Shown in pieces: positions 53,871-63,556 of a DNA stretch of 64,000 nt. The translations under genes were made by a program, and so were the position numbers. Location of the stretch: positions 1 through 64,000 of the forward strand of contig NZ_JASSZH010000017.1 of assembly GCF_030271165.1 (NCBI RefSeq), in the 5' to 3' direction. The stretch is from Psychromicrobium xiongbiense. GTDB lineage: Bacteria; Actinomycetota; Actinomycetes; Actinomycetales; Micrococcaceae. Numbering within the stretch: position 1 is the first letter of the stretch; every line of letters starts with the position of its first letter. Below the pieces are notes generated by a model, which was not told the origin of the DNA, did no database searches, and saw nothing but the letters and a program-made list of their open reading frames with translations.

Positions 53871-55088
53871 ATGGGTAATTTCGCACAGTCCGCCAAACTC
53901 GCCAATGTCCGGTACGACATCCGGGGTCCGATCCTCGCGCGAGCGCAGCAACTGGAAGCGGAAGGCCACCGTATTCTCAAGCTGAATATCGGTAACCCGG
54001 CTCCCTTCGGCTTTGAAGCACCGGATTCGATTCTGGTGGATATGATCCGGCACCTGCCGCACGCTCAGGGCTACAGCGATTCCAGAGGAATCTTCTCTGC
54101 CCGGACCGCCGTGGTGCAGTACTACCAGACCCGGGGCATCCACAACATCCATGTCGACGACGTCTACCTGGGCAACGGGGTGAGTGAGCTGATCGCCATG
54201 TCGCTGCAGGCGCTGCTCAACGACGGTGATGAGGTACTCATCCCGACTCCGGACTACCCGCTGTGGACGGCATGCGTCAGCCTTGCCGGCGGCCGCCCCG
54301 TGCACTACCTCTGTGACGAGGAGCAGGACTGGCAGCCGGATCTTGAAGATCTGGAGGCGAAGATCACTTCGCGCACGCGTGGCATCGTGATCATCAACCC
54401 CAACAACCCCACCGGTGCCGTGTATTCACAGCAGACGGTGGAAGCCATGGTGGAACTGGCCCGCAAACATGGGCTGATCGTCTTCTCCGATGAAATTTAC
54501 GAGAAGATCCTCTACGACGATGCCGTCCACTACAACACGGCCCTGGCTGCCGGCGATGACGTGCTGTGCCTGACGTTCAGCGGCCTCTCCAAGGCGTACC
54601 GGGTGTGCGGCTACCGGGCCGGCTGGATGGCGATCTCCGGGCCGAAGTTCGCTGCAGCCGACTTCCTGGAGGGCATCAACCTGCTCTCCAATATGCGCCT
54701 GTGCGCCAACGTTCCCGGGCAGCACGCCATTCAGACGGCACTGGGTGGCTACCAGAGCATCAATGACCTGGTGCTGCCCGGAGGCAGACTCCGTGAACAG
54801 CGCGATGTGGCGTACCGGATGCTCAATGAGATCCCCGGGGTGTCTACCCGTCAGGCCAAGGGTGCGCTCTATCTGTTCCCGAAGCTGGACCCTGAGGTGT
54901 ACCCGATCAAGGACGATGAGCGTTTTGTGCTGGACCTGCTGGAGGACCAGAAGATTCTGGTCTCCCACGGCAGCGGGTTCAACTGGTCCGGGACCGCGCA
55001 CTTCCGACTGGTGACCTTGCCGAATGTGCGGGACCTGGAGGAGGCGCTGGGGCGGATTGGTGAGTTCCTGGGCCGCTACAAGCCCTGA
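53871..55088 (+). CDS. PLP-dependent aminotransferase (AlaA-like)
   Basis: This 405-residue fold-type I aminotransferase has NPNNPTGAVYS and the PLP-lysine region FSGLSKAYRVCGYRAGWM. These features resemble the AlaA alanine/pyruvate transaminase group. It is translated from ATG 53871, which lies 6 nt after a -10-like CATTCT, so it may be leaderless; the frame upstream is unsupported. It stands alone, between the transporter operon and the PPK2 gene. AlaA is my best guess; a glutamate-linked aminotransferase remains possible. Confidence 0.85.
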   Translation: MGNFAQSAKLANVRYDIRGPILARAQQLEAEGHRILKLNIGNPAPFGFEAPDSILVDMIRHLPHAQGYSDSRGIFSARTAVVQYYQTRGIHNIHVDDVYLGNGVSELIAMSLQALLNDGDEVLIPTPDYPLWTACVSLAGGRPVHYLCDEEQDWQPDLEDLEAKITSRTRGIVIINPNNPTGAVYSQQTVEAMVELARKHGLIVFSDEIYEKILYDDAVHYNTALAAGDDVLCLTFSGLSKAYRVCGYRAGWMAISGPKFAAADFLEGINLLSNMRLCANVPGQHAIQTALGGYQSINDLVLPGGRLREQRDVAYRMLNEIPGVSTRQAKGALYLFPKLDPEVYPIKDDERFVLDLLEDQKILVSHGSGFNWSGTAHFRLVTLPNVRDLEEALGRIGEFLGRYKP

Positions 55089-55219
55089 ACACGGCACGCC
55101 GTGGCGTCAGAGGCCTGTGTCCGGGCTGTGAGTCCAGTACGGTAGGGGCAGAGCGGGTAAGCCCGGGGCGTGCTGTGCGCCGTGTGGGTGCGCCGGCGAT
55201 GGACCTCAAGGAGAGCTCG

Positions 55220-56074
55220 ATGGCGTCGAAAACTGGATTCACCGCACCCCCGTCTGAAACGCTGGTGGTGGGGGAGGGTTTCATGCTCAGCGCCGTCGAT
55301 CCGTCCTCCACGCCGGGCTTCGCGGGCAAGAAGCGCGATGCCGAACAGCTGCTGGCCGAGCGGACTAAGCGGTTGTCGCTGCTCCAGGAACAGCTTTTCG
55401 CACAGAGCAAGTTCGGCGGTCACCGCTCGGTGCTGTTGGTTCTTCAGGCGATGGATACCGCGGGGAAGGGCGGAATCGTCTCCCATGTGGTCGGGTCTGT
55501 GGATCCGCAGGGGATTCAGCTGCATGCCTTCAAGGCGCCCACTGAGGAAGAGAAGCAGCATGACTTCCTCTGGCGCATCGAGAAGGAAGTTCCGCGGCCT
55601 GGGATGGTGGGGGTCTTTGATCGCTCCCAGTACGAGGATGTGCTGATCCATCGGGTCCATGGTTGGGCGGACGAGCCCGAACTGCAGCGTCGCTATGCGG
55701 CGATCAACGAGTTTGAAGCCGGGTTATCGGAGCAGGGAACAACTCTGGTGAAGGTGATGCTGCACATCGGCGCTGATACCCAGAAGGAGCGTCTCACCGC
55801 GCGGCTGGCTGACCCGGCCAAGCACTGGAAATACAACCCAGGGGATCTCACCGAGCGCGCCTTGTGGCCTCAGTACATGCAGGCCTACCAGCTGGCCTTC
55901 GATGCCACCAGCCCCGCAACGGCTCCGTGGTATGTGGTTCCAGCGGACAAAAAATGGTATGCACGGCTGGCCGTCCAGGAACTTCTGATCGAGGCCTTCA
56001 ACTCGCTGGCGCTGTCCTGGCCAGCCGTCGACTTTGATGTCGCGGCGGAACGCCAGCGCGTGAGCGAATCGTAG
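55220..56074 (+). CDS. polyphosphate kinase 2 family protein
   Basis: This 284-residue protein has Walker A LQAMDTAGKGG (residues 75-85), FDRSQYEDVLIHRV with the catalytic Asp and Arg, and KHWKYNPGDL of the lid. PPK2 enzymes transfer phosphate between polyphosphate and nucleotides (AMP, ADP or GDP). ATG 55220 follows AAGGAGAG. It is convergent with xseB, which ends 14 nt away. Class I is most likely, given a single domain of this length. Confidence 0.88.
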   Translation: MASKTGFTAPPSETLVVGEGFMLSAVDPSSTPGFAGKKRDAEQLLAERTKRLSLLQEQLFAQSKFGGHRSVLLVLQAMDTAGKGGIVSHVVGSVDPQGIQLHAFKAPTEEEKQHDFLWRIEKEVPRPGMVGVFDRSQYEDVLIHRVHGWADEPELQRRYAAINEFEAGLSEQGTTLVKVMLHIGADTQKERLTARLADPAKHWKYNPGDLTERALWPQYMQAYQLAFDATSPATAPWYVVPADKKWYARLAVQELLIEAFNSLALSWPAVDFDVAAERQRVSES

Positions 56075-56088
56075 CTTTCGGCTGCTTC

Positions 56089-56301
56089 TTACTCCGGCAG
56101 GGCCTCAGCGCGCGCTGCATCGAGGCGATGCTGGACGCCATCGAGCCATTCCGCGCATCGGGCAGCGAGCGCTTCGCCGCGCTCCCACAGTGCCAGCGAC
56201 TCCTCCAGACTGGCTCCGCCCGCCTCCAGGCGGGACACCACGGCCACCAGTTCTTCCCGGGCCTGCTCGTAGCTGAGGGTGGCCAGGTCCTTATCGCTCA
56301 T
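56089..56301 (-). CDS. xseB: exodeoxyribonuclease VII small subunit
   Basis: This 70-residue protein has the XseB pattern [20 protein letters not shown], then [20 protein letters not shown]. It binds the large subunit to form the single-strand exonuclease. It follows xseA by 60 nt on the minus strand. A good ribosome-binding site (AAGGAGC) precedes it. Confidence 0.95.
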   Translation of the reverse strand: MSDKDLATLSYEQAREELVAVVSRLEAGGASLEESLALWERGEALAARCAEWLDGVQHRLDAARAEALPE

Positions 56302-56361
56302 TGTCGCTCCTTGGCTGTCGTTGTGTGGTGCTCTGTCGGCTGGTCGTGAACATCTTCGGCG

Positions 56362-57666
56362 TCAGGACCCGTCGGTTCCAGCAGATCCTTCCGAGCGCGC
56401 GGCCACGGTGCCGCGCGCCAGACGAATACTCAGAGTGGTACCGGACGGTGCCTGTGCTGCGTCGCGAAGGACTGAACCATTCGCCATCTGGACCACGGCA
56501 TAGCCGCGGTCCAGGGTGTTCTGCGGTGAGAGTGCGCGAATCTGCGCCACCGAATGCGCCAGGGCATCGCGGTGACGGAGGGTCAGAGTTTTCATCGCGG
56601 CGAGGGCCCGGTCACGCAACCGTTCGGTATCCGCCGCGCGCACCTCGATCATGCCGTCGGGGTGAGCCAGAACAGGCCGCGAGCGCAGATTGTCCAGACG
56701 TTCATTCTCACGCTGGAGCAGCTGAGTCACCGAACGCTCCAGCTGATAGCGCAGGCCGGCCACCAGGCGCAGCTCTTCCGCCATATCCGGCACAATCCGC
56801 TTGGCGGCATCGGTGGGCGTCGAGGCGCGCAGGTCCGCCACCTCATCGAGCAGTGGGTGGTCAGCCTCATGGCCGATGGCGCTGACCACCGGGGTCTGCG
56901 CAGCTGCGACGGCGCGGACCAGGGACTCGTTGCTGAAGGACAGCAGATCCTCCAGCGAACCACCACCGCGGGCGATCACGATGACGTCCACCTCAGGATC
57001 GCCATCGAGCTCAGCAAGGGCCGCACTGACCTGAGCCACCGAATTCACGCCCTGAACCGCGACCTCGCGGATCTTGAACTGCACGGCGGGCCAGCGGAGG
57101 CTGGCATTGCGGAGCACATCCTTCATGGCATCGGAATCCCTACCGGTAATCAGCCCGATGAGGTTGGGCAGCAGGGGCAACGGCTTCTTCCGGTCCGCGT
57201 CGAACAGCCCTTCCGCAGCCAGGGACTGCCGGAGTGCTTCAATTCTGGCCAGCAGATCGCCCAGACCGACGGTCCGGATGCTGCGCCCCTGCATGGACAG
57301 GCGCCCGGTTTTCATCCAGAAATCCGGTTTGAGCAGTGCAACGACCCGCGCCCCACGTTCCAGGGGAGTGGCCAACGTGTCGAGGGTGGAACCGAAAAAG
57401 GTCACGCTGAGCGAGATTTCGGCATCGACGTCCCGTAGTGTCACGTAGCTGACCGTGGCACGCCGATTGAGCTCGATCACCTGACCTTCCACCCAGGCTG
57501 CGGGTGCCCGATCAATATGGGCTTTCATCTTTTCGGAGAGCAGGCGCAGAGGCCAGGGCCGGTCGGGGCTGGTATCCGCCGCCGTGAGCGGAATCGGGGG
57601 AACCGGGGCGCCCATCGCAGAGCCGTCGGGTTCGGTTGCTGGAGGCGCGTAGAGCGAGTCATCCAT
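56362..57666 (-). CDS. xseA: exodeoxyribonuclease VII large subunit
   Basis: This 434-residue protein has an N-terminal OB-fold (VEGQVIELNRRATVSYVTLR) and the catalytic core (GLITGRDSDAMKDVLRN, VIVIARGGGSLEDLLSF). It is the nuclease component of exonuclease VII. ATG 57666 (MDDSLYAPP) with AGAAAGGGA is chosen over the longer frame. xseB follows, so the two form an operon. Confidence 0.95.
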   Translation of the reverse strand: MDDSLYAPPATEPDGSAMGAPVPPIPLTAADTSPDRPWPLRLLSEKMKAHIDRAPAAWVEGQVIELNRRATVSYVTLRDVDAEISLSVTFFGSTLDTLATPLERGARVVALLKPDFWMKTGRLSMQGRSIRTVGLGDLLARIEALRQSLAAEGLFDADRKKPLPLLPNLIGLITGRDSDAMKDVLRNASLRWPAVQFKIREVAVQGVNSVAQVSAALAELDGDPEVDVIVIARGGGSLEDLLSFSNESLVRAVAAAQTPVVSAIGHEADHPLLDEVADLRASTPTDAAKRIVPDMAEELRLVAGLRYQLERSVTQLLQRENERLDNLRSRPVLAHPDGMIEVRAADTERLRDRALAAMKTLTLRHRDALAHSVAQIRALSPQNTLDRGYAVVQMANGSVLRDAAQAPSGTTLSIRLARGTVAARSEGSAGTDGS

Positions 57667-57830
57667 GACAATCCCTTTCTGAGCGGCAGGAAGCTGGGGA
57701 AGCAGGTGCGGAACCACCAAGAACCACCCTACCCAAGGCCACCGACAAGCCATGCTCAGACGCTGGGTATGTGCACAGCATCCGTCTGTACAGTGGCCGA
57801 TGAAGCTCAGGAAAGGGTAGGAACGGGGCT

Positions 57831-58718
57831 ATGCGCAGTTTTCTGGCGGCAGTGACCGCCACGATGGCTTTGCTCCTGACGTTGCTTGCCGTGCCATCCA
57901 TGTGGGTGGGTCACAGCATTGCCAGCCAGGATGGGTTTCTTGCCCTAGCCGCCCCACTGGGCAAGGATCCGCAATTTCAGTCCGCCCTCGCCACGGCAGC
58001 GGCGGATGCGGCCGCCAGCAAACTGGAGGCCATTCCCTCGGTGGCCAAGGTCGTCCAGCCGGTGATTGCGAAAGCCACTCAGGATCTCACCAAGGACCCC
58101 GGGTATCCTGCAGCCTGGGCAGAGACCCTACGGCGCAGCCATGAACTCACCGTGGTTGATCCGGCCGCGAACGCCAATGATGACGGTGTGCTCAATCTGG
58201 ATGTTGCACCACTACTGCAGCTGATCCTGAACGACGTCAACAAGTCCACCGGCCTGAGTCTGAGCGCTCCGAACCAGGTCTTGCTGGGAGTGGGGACCCA
58301 GGCGCAGCGTCAGGCCGTGGTGAAGCTCACGGCGGCTTCGCCCCTAGGGCTCTGGTTCCTGGTGGCGGCGCTGCTGGCGTTCATCATCACCCTGCTTTCC
58401 GCCCGGCGTCGTTCCACCACCCTGATCATCTACGGTGTGGGATTGGCCGCTGTGGCGGGGATCCTGAAGCTGGTGTCCATCGCGGCTGCCAACAACTTCA
58501 CCAGTTCCGGCCTTGCAGGATCGGCAGACAGTGCCCAGGCGACCAGCATCTTCAAAAAATCACTGATGGTGGCCGTGTCCACCAGCTTCGATTCCTGGCT
58601 GATCTGGGTGTTGGGGGTCGGCCTGCTCATGCTGGTTGCCGGCGTCATCGGCAGGATCCTGACCCGGAACGGGTCGGTGCCCAGCGCCGCAGCTACCCGG
58701 ACGGTTCCCGCGCACTAG
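57831..58718 (+). CDS. membrane protein with extracellular domain, function unknown
   Basis: This 295-residue protein has one N-terminal membrane span (ATMALLLTLLAVPSMWVGHS), a roughly 130-residue extracytoplasmic segment and three further spans from about residue 170. It starts at ATG 57831 after AGGAACGGGG. It is divergent from xseA. I do not recognise the family; the layout resembles actinobacterial membrane proteins of unknown role. Confidence 0.7.
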   Translation: MRSFLAAVTATMALLLTLLAVPSMWVGHSIASQDGFLALAAPLGKDPQFQSALATAAADAAASKLEAIPSVAKVVQPVIAKATQDLTKDPGYPAAWAETLRRSHELTVVDPAANANDDGVLNLDVAPLLQLILNDVNKSTGLSLSAPNQVLLGVGTQAQRQAVVKLTAASPLGLWFLVAALLAFIITLLSARRRSTTLIIYGVGLAAVAGILKLVSIAAANNFTSSGLAGSADSAQATSIFKKSLMVAVSTSFDSWLIWVLGVGLLMLVAGVIGRILTRNGSVPSAAATRTVPAH

Positions 58719-58744
58719 CCTCCGGTGCGCTCCCCGGCCTCCTC

Positions 58745-58814
58745 GGGTCCCGAGGCCACGTTGGGTCCCGAGGCCACGTTGGGTCCTGGGCTTCATCGGG
58801 TCCTCGGCCTCGTT
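58745..58814. repeat. four tandem 17-18-bp repeats
   Basis: GGGTCCCGAGGCCACGTT occurs exactly at 58745 and 58763, then twice in degenerate 17-bp form. It lies in the 167-nt gap after the membrane-protein gene. No gene is convincingly encoded here. Confidence 0.7.
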
Positions 58815-58885
58815 GGGCAGGGAGGAATTTTCGTCGGCAGGCTCGCGTTGCGGCAGGTACTCCCGCAGCGCAGAAAGGCTGATCA

Positions 58886-59821
58886 ATGACCACGACCATG
58901 CAGGCCATGAGCTATTCCTCCTACGGTGGACCCGAGGTGCTGACGCGTACCGAGTTGCCCATGCCCAAGGTGGGGCCTGGCGTCGTACTGATCCGGGTCA
59001 AGGCTGCCAGCGTCAATCCGGTGGATTGGAAAGTGATGGCAGGTTATCTGGACAGCATCATGGACATTCATTTCCCCGTGGTGCCGGGATGGGACGTGGC
59101 CGGTGTGGTTGAAGCAGTGGGAGCAGATACGCCCGAATTCGCCGTGGGCGATGAGGTGTATTCGTATGGCCGCCGTGACACTCTGCAGGGCGGAACTTTT
59201 GCCGAGTTCGTCGCCCTCCCTGCCGCGATTGTTGCGCATAAGCCCCGCGAACTGAGCTGGGAGCAGGCCGCAGCATTGCCCCTGACAGGGCTCACAGCCA
59301 TGCGCACTCTGGACGCTCTTGACCTCAAGCCCGGTGAAACTCTGCTCATCCATAATGGTTCTGGCGGCGTCGGTCGTATTGCCATCCAGCTTGCCAGGCA
59401 CGCGGGCGTCCGCGTGATCGCCACCGGATCGGCCAGGAATCATGAGCGGCTTCGTGAGTTGGGAGCCGAGCCGGTCGAGTACGGAGAGGGCCTCGCGGAC
59501 CGCGTCAAGGCTCTGGCGCCTGAGGGCGTGGATGCGGTGGCTGACTTCATTGGCGGCGTCCTTGATACCACGGTTGCTGTTCTCAAGCCGGGCGGGCGGC
59601 ACGCGTCCATTGCGGATGGAACGGTGGTTTCCCGTGGCGGCCGCTACATCTGGGTACGCCCCGACGTGGCGGATCTTGACCGGTTGAGTGCACTGATCCG
59701 GGACAAAGTGGTGACGGTGGATGTCTCGCAGAGTTACCCGATGGAGGAGCTGGCGGAAGCATTCACCGCGAATATGCAAGGCTCCGGCGGCGGCAAGATT
59801 GTGCTGACCCCGTTCAGCTGA
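58886..59821 (+). CDS. NADPH:quinone oxidoreductase-type alcohol dehydrogenase family protein
   Basis: This 311-residue protein belongs to the MDR superfamily. It has the N-terminal GPEVLTRTELPMPKVGPGVV and the NADPH-binding LIHNGSGGVGRIAIQLARHA. No zinc-ligand cysteines are present, so it is the quinone oxidoreductase/zeta-crystallin type rather than a zinc dehydrogenase. AGAAAGG lies upstream of ATG 58886. It is a stand-alone gene. Confidence 0.88.
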   Translation: MTTTMQAMSYSSYGGPEVLTRTELPMPKVGPGVVLIRVKAASVNPVDWKVMAGYLDSIMDIHFPVVPGWDVAGVVEAVGADTPEFAVGDEVYSYGRRDTLQGGTFAEFVALPAAIVAHKPRELSWEQAAALPLTGLTAMRTLDALDLKPGETLLIHNGSGGVGRIAIQLARHAGVRVIATGSARNHERLRELGAEPVEYGEGLADRVKALAPEGVDAVADFIGGVLDTTVAVLKPGGRHASIADGTVVSRGGRYIWVRPDVADLDRLSALIRDKVVTVDVSQSYPMEELAEAFTANMQGSGGGKIVLTPFS

Positions 59822-59927
59822 CCTCCATGCCTCTCCAGTACAGCCCGGCGTCCCCAGCCTCCCCCATGACTCGCAGGCTCGGTGCAGGCCCCCTGAGGCT
59901 GTGGGCCCAGCACACTAGACTTAGCTC

Positions 59928-61013
59928 ATGACCAGCACCGTTGTATCCGTGCCCATGCCGGTGATCCCGCGCACGCGGCGCAGCCCGGAAGACATTGCCG
60001 CAGCCGCTCCAGTTCACGCCCCCAAACGCGTGCTGCTGGCGGCACCCCGTGGCTATTGTGCCGGCGTGGACCGGGCCGTCATCGCGGTCGAAAAGGCGCT
60101 GGAGCACTACGGGCCGCCCGTCTACGTTCGCAAGCAGATCGTGCACAACGTGCATGTGGTTTCCTCGCTGGAGGCACAGGGTGCCATTTTCGTGGAGGAG
60201 AACGACGAGGTTCCCGAGGGAGCGCTGGTCATTTTCTCCGCCCACGGGGTGTCACCGGCAGTGGTTCAGTCCGCCGAAGAGCGGGGTCTGCGCACGATTG
60301 ACGCCACCTGCCCGCTGGTGACCAAGGTCCATCGCGAGGCGGTCCGCTTTGCCCGCGAGGACTACGACATTCTGCTGATCGGTCACGACGGCCACGAAGA
60401 AGTCGAAGGAACCGCAGGCGAGGCACCGGAGCACATCCAGATCGTCAATGGCCCCCATGAGGTGGACCAGGTGAGCGTCCGGGACCCGGAGAAGGTCATC
60501 TGGCTCTCGCAGACCACGCTGAGCGTGGATGAGACCATGGAGACCGTGCGGCTGCTGCGTGAACGGTTCCCCACCCTTCAGGATCCGCCCAGCGACGACA
60601 TCTGCTACGCCACCACCAACCGGCAGGTGGCCATCAAGAAGATCGCGCCTCAGGCCGATCTGGTCATCGTGGTCGGGTCCGCCAATTCCTCCAATTCCGT
60701 CCGTCTGGTCGAAGTAGCCCTGGAGTATGGGGCCAAGGCCTCCCATCGGGTGGACTTTGCGCACCAGGTCGATGAGTCATGGTTTGAAGGCGTGGCGACC
60801 GTCGGCGTGACCTCCGGGGCGTCGGTGCCGGAGGTACTGGTCAAGGATGTGCTGAGGCTGCTGGCCGATTACGGCTACGGGCAGGTCGAGGAAATCGTCA
60901 CTGCCGAAGAGGACCTGCTGTTTTCCCTGCCCAAAGAGTTGCGGGCCACCCTCAAGCAGGCCGGTGATTCCTCCAGGGTTCTGGGCGGGCGCGGTAGCCG
61001 GCCTGAGGCCTAA
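59928..61013 (+). CDS. ispH: 4-hydroxy-3-methylbut-2-enyl diphosphate reductase
   Basis: This 361-residue iron-sulfur enzyme makes IPP and DMAPP in the MEP pathway. The three cluster cysteines are Cys44 ([10 protein letters not shown]), Cys128 ([10 protein letters not shown]) and Cys226 ([10 protein letters not shown]), with AHGVSP nearby. A -10-like TAGACT ends 6 nt before the ATG, implying a leaderless mRNA. It is convergent with rmuC, separated by 2 nt. Confidence 0.96.
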   Translation: MTSTVVSVPMPVIPRTRRSPEDIAAAAPVHAPKRVLLAAPRGYCAGVDRAVIAVEKALEHYGPPVYVRKQIVHNVHVVSSLEAQGAIFVEENDEVPEGALVIFSAHGVSPAVVQSAEERGLRTIDATCPLVTKVHREAVRFAREDYDILLIGHDGHEEVEGTAGEAPEHIQIVNGPHEVDQVSVRDPEKVIWLSQTTLSVDETMETVRLLRERFPTLQDPPSDDICYATTNRQVAIKKIAPQADLVIVVGSANSSNSVRLVEVALEYGAKASHRVDFAHQVDESWFEGVATVGVTSGASVPEVLVKDVLRLLADYGYGQVEEIVTAEEDLLFSLPKELRATLKQAGDSSRVLGGRGSRPEA

Positions 61014-61015
61014 AC

Positions 61016-62233
61016 TCAGGCGCTTTGCTCGGTGGTTTCTTGTTCTGTGGCTTCACTGAACCCTGGAATGTCGGAGGGTTCGGGGATGCTGGCGAATTCC
61101 GGGGCGCTCAACGAGCGCGGTAACACCTCCACGGACGATGGCGCCGCCAGCTTGTCCGGGTCCACAGCATTCAGCTTCCGTGCGGCTGGCAGCACGCGAG
61201 CCTCCAGCGAACCGACCATGCTGTTGTAGCGGTCCACCGACGACTTCAATGACTGGCCCAGTTTGGAGACGTTGTCGCCCAGGGTGGACAGCCGTTCGTA
61301 GAGCTGGGTTGAGAGGGTGTAGAGCTCTTTTGCGTTTTCGGTGAGAACGTCCTGCCGCCAGGAATGGGCAACGGCCTTGAGCACTGCCAGGAGGCTGCTG
61401 GGGGAAGCCAGCACCACATTGCGCCGCAGGGCATCGTCCAGCAGAGTTTCGTCGGCTTCCAGCGCGGCAGAGAGAATCGCTTCTGCCGGAAGGAAACACA
61501 CCACCACTTCGGGTGAGTTCTCCAGGGCTTCCCAGTACTTTTTCGTGGCCAGCGCATCCACATGGCTGCGCAGAGCCTTGGCGTGCTGGGCCAACAGGGC
61601 TGCCGCCGCGGCATCGTCCGGGGCCTTGTGTGCCTCCAGATAGGCGCTGAGCGGTACTTTGGCATCGACCACCAGGTTCTTCCCGCCGGGCAGGTGGATC
61701 ACCATATCCGGACGGATGCTGCCGCCCTCCGTGCTCTGGTGGGCCTGTTCATGAAAATCGACTTTGGACAGCAGACCTGCAGACTCCACGACCCGACGCA
61801 ACTGAATCTCGCCCCAGCGACCGCGTGCTGAGGTGGAACGCAACGAGGATGCCAGGGAGCGAGTTGTCTGCAGAAGCTCGGCATCGGAGGCCCGGGCATC
61901 GCGTAGCTGCTGTGAGAGGGCTCCGAACTGTTCGATCCGGTCACGTTCGAGCAGAGTGACATGTCGCTGAACCTCGCCGAGGCGTTCGGCCACCGGGGCC
62001 AGGGCGCGCAGCACGGAGGCATCGGTACGGCCCTGCTCGGTCAGGAGCCGGGATTCAGCTTCGGCGGCGGCGAGAGCCGCATTCGCCTCCGCCAGCCGTT
62101 CGGCACTGTCCGCCTGCTCTGCTGCGAAAGTCTCGTGGCGGCGTCGTGCGCTCTGGAAGAGGAGCAGCGCGGTAGCGAGCGCGCCCAGGGCTGCGCCGAT
62201 GAGCAGGGCGAGCGTAAATATGCCGATATCCAT
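61016..62233 (-). CDS. rmuC: RmuC-domain DNA recombination protein
   Basis: This 405-residue protein begins with one membrane span (IFTLALLIGAALGALATALL) and a coiled coil. The RmuC domain follows with GRWGEIQLRRVVESAGL and GKNLVVDAKVPLSAYLEA. RmuC limits recombination of inverted repeats. ATG 62233 is preferred over the longer frame because the span follows directly. It is divergent from ychF with 112 nt between starts. Confidence 0.9.
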   Translation of the reverse strand: MDIGIFTLALLIGAALGALATALLLFQSARRRHETFAAEQADSAERLAEANAALAAAEAESRLLTEQGRTDASVLRALAPVAERLGEVQRHVTLLERDRIEQFGALSQQLRDARASDAELLQTTRSLASSLRSTSARGRWGEIQLRRVVESAGLLSKVDFHEQAHQSTEGGSIRPDMVIHLPGGKNLVVDAKVPLSAYLEAHKAPDDAAAAALLAQHAKALRSHVDALATKKYWEALENSPEVVVCFLPAEAILSAALEADETLLDDALRRNVVLASPSSLLAVLKAVAHSWRQDVLTENAKELYTLSTQLYERLSTLGDNVSKLGQSLKSSVDRYNSMVGSLEARVLPAARKLNAVDPDKLAAPSSVEVLPRSLSAPEFASIPEPSDIPGFSEATEQETTEQSA

Positions 62234-62345
62234 GGGACGAAGCCTGCCATCAGGCACCGACAGGAAAGCACTGGCCCCGGCCGTCCGCCTCGTGACAGGG
62301 CTCCGGGCTCTACCGGCAAACGTAGATCCCGTAAACTTAGATCCC

Positions 62346-63431
62346 GTGGCTCTTACTCTTGGGATCGTCGGACTCCCCAACGTCGGCAAATCAACCCTGT
62401 TCAATGCGCTGACCCGCAATAACGTGCTCGCCGCGAACTATCCCTTCGCGACCATCGAGCCCAACGTCGGCGTTGTGAACCTGCCCGACGCGCGCTTGGC
62501 GAAGCTGGCAGAAATCTTCCACTCGGAGCGTCTACTGCCGGCTGTGGTGTCTTTTGTGGACATCGCCGGCATCGTCAAGGGCGCCAGCGAGGGGGAGGGG
62601 CTGGGGAACAAGTTCCTGGCCAATATCCGTGAGGCTGAGGCGATTGCTCAGGTCATCCGGGTCTTTGACGATCCGGATGTGGTGCATGTGGACGGCAAAG
62701 TTGACCCGTCCTCGGACATGGAGACGATCAATACGGAGCTGATTCTTGCGGATCTGCAGACCGTGGAGAAGGCCATCCCGCGCCTGGAGAAGGCCGTCAA
62801 GCTGAAGCAGAAGGAAGCTGCGGAACTGTCCACCGTGCTCAAAGCCCAGGAGATTCTGGAGCGCGGGGATACCATCTTTGCTGCTGCAGGTCCGGAAAAG
62901 CTGGAGATGGGCTACCTCAAGGAACTGAGCCTGCTCACCGCTAAGCCGTTCATCTACGTGTTCAACGTGGACGATGCCGTGCTGGGCAACCCGGAGCGCC
63001 AGGAAGAGCTGCGCGCTCTGGTGGCGCCTGCGGATGCGGTGTTCCTGGACGCGAAGCTGGAGGCGGATCTGGTGGAGCTCTCTGATGAGGAGGCCCGAGA
63101 GATGCTGGAAATGAACGGCCAGGAAGAGTCTGGCCTGGACCAGCTGGCGCGCGTTGGCTTCCACACGCTGGGGCTGCAGACGTACCTGACGGCCGGGCCT
63201 AAAGAAGCCCGTGCCTGGACCATTCGGCAGGGCGATACTGCACCCCAGGCTGCCGGCGTGATTCACAGCGACTTCCAGCGTGGTTTCATCAAGGCGGAAA
63301 TCGTGTCTTTCGAGGATCTCATGGCTGCTGGCTCGATGGCGGAAGCCAAGGCCAAGGGCAAGGTCCGGATAGAAGGCAAAGACTACGTGATGAGCGACGG
63401 TGACGTGGTGGAATTCCGGTTTAACGTCTGA
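62346..63431 (+). CDS. ychF: ribosome-binding ATPase YchF (OBG family)
   Basis: This 361-residue P-loop protein has G1 [15 protein letters not shown], the G3-containing [19 protein letters not shown] and a C-terminal TGS-like domain ([20 protein letters not shown]). YchF binds ribosomes and prefers ATP. GTG 62346 is chosen because a -10-like TAAACT (62332-62337) ends 8 nt before it. A direct repeat, TAGATCCCGT, is seen twice (62323-62332 and about 62338-62347), overlapping the start. The 3' end overlaps a small minus-strand frame by 11 nt. Confidence 0.96.
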   Translation: MALTLGIVGLPNVGKSTLFNALTRNNVLAANYPFATIEPNVGVVNLPDARLAKLAEIFHSERLLPAVVSFVDIAGIVKGASEGEGLGNKFLANIREAEAIAQVIRVFDDPDVVHVDGKVDPSSDMETINTELILADLQTVEKAIPRLEKAVKLKQKEAAELSTVLKAQEILERGDTIFAAAGPEKLEMGYLKELSLLTAKPFIYVFNVDDAVLGNPERQEELRALVAPADAVFLDAKLEADLVELSDEEAREMLEMNGQEESGLDQLARVGFHTLGLQTYLTAGPKEARAWTIRQGDTAPQAAGVIHSDFQRGFIKAEIVSFEDLMAAGSMAEAKAKGKVRIEGKDYVMSDGDVVEFRFNV

Positions 63432-63537
63432 AGTCGACGGTGATGGAGGCTCCGACATCTCCCACTGAGAAGTGAGTCTCCCGGACCTGGCCCGGCTCGA
63501 ACGGGCAGCCACCCTCTCCATGCAGTGGGCGGACCAC
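63421..63537 (-). CDS. possible 38-residue protein or C-terminal fragment
   Basis: From GTG 63537 the frame encodes VVRPLHGEGGCPFEPGQVRE, then [18 protein letters not shown] and a stop. The residue pattern looks like genuine protein, with hydrophobic and glycine positions of a beta-strand end. The open frame extends upstream into the 3' part of the hypothetical gene at 63557-63946, in a different phase. It could be a short gene or the end of a gene split by a frameshift. Not recognised. Confidence 0.3.
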   Translation of the reverse strand: MVRPLHGEGGCPFEPGQVRETHFSVGDVGASITVDFRR

Positions 63538-63556
63538 ACCCGCCGGATCGATGCGG

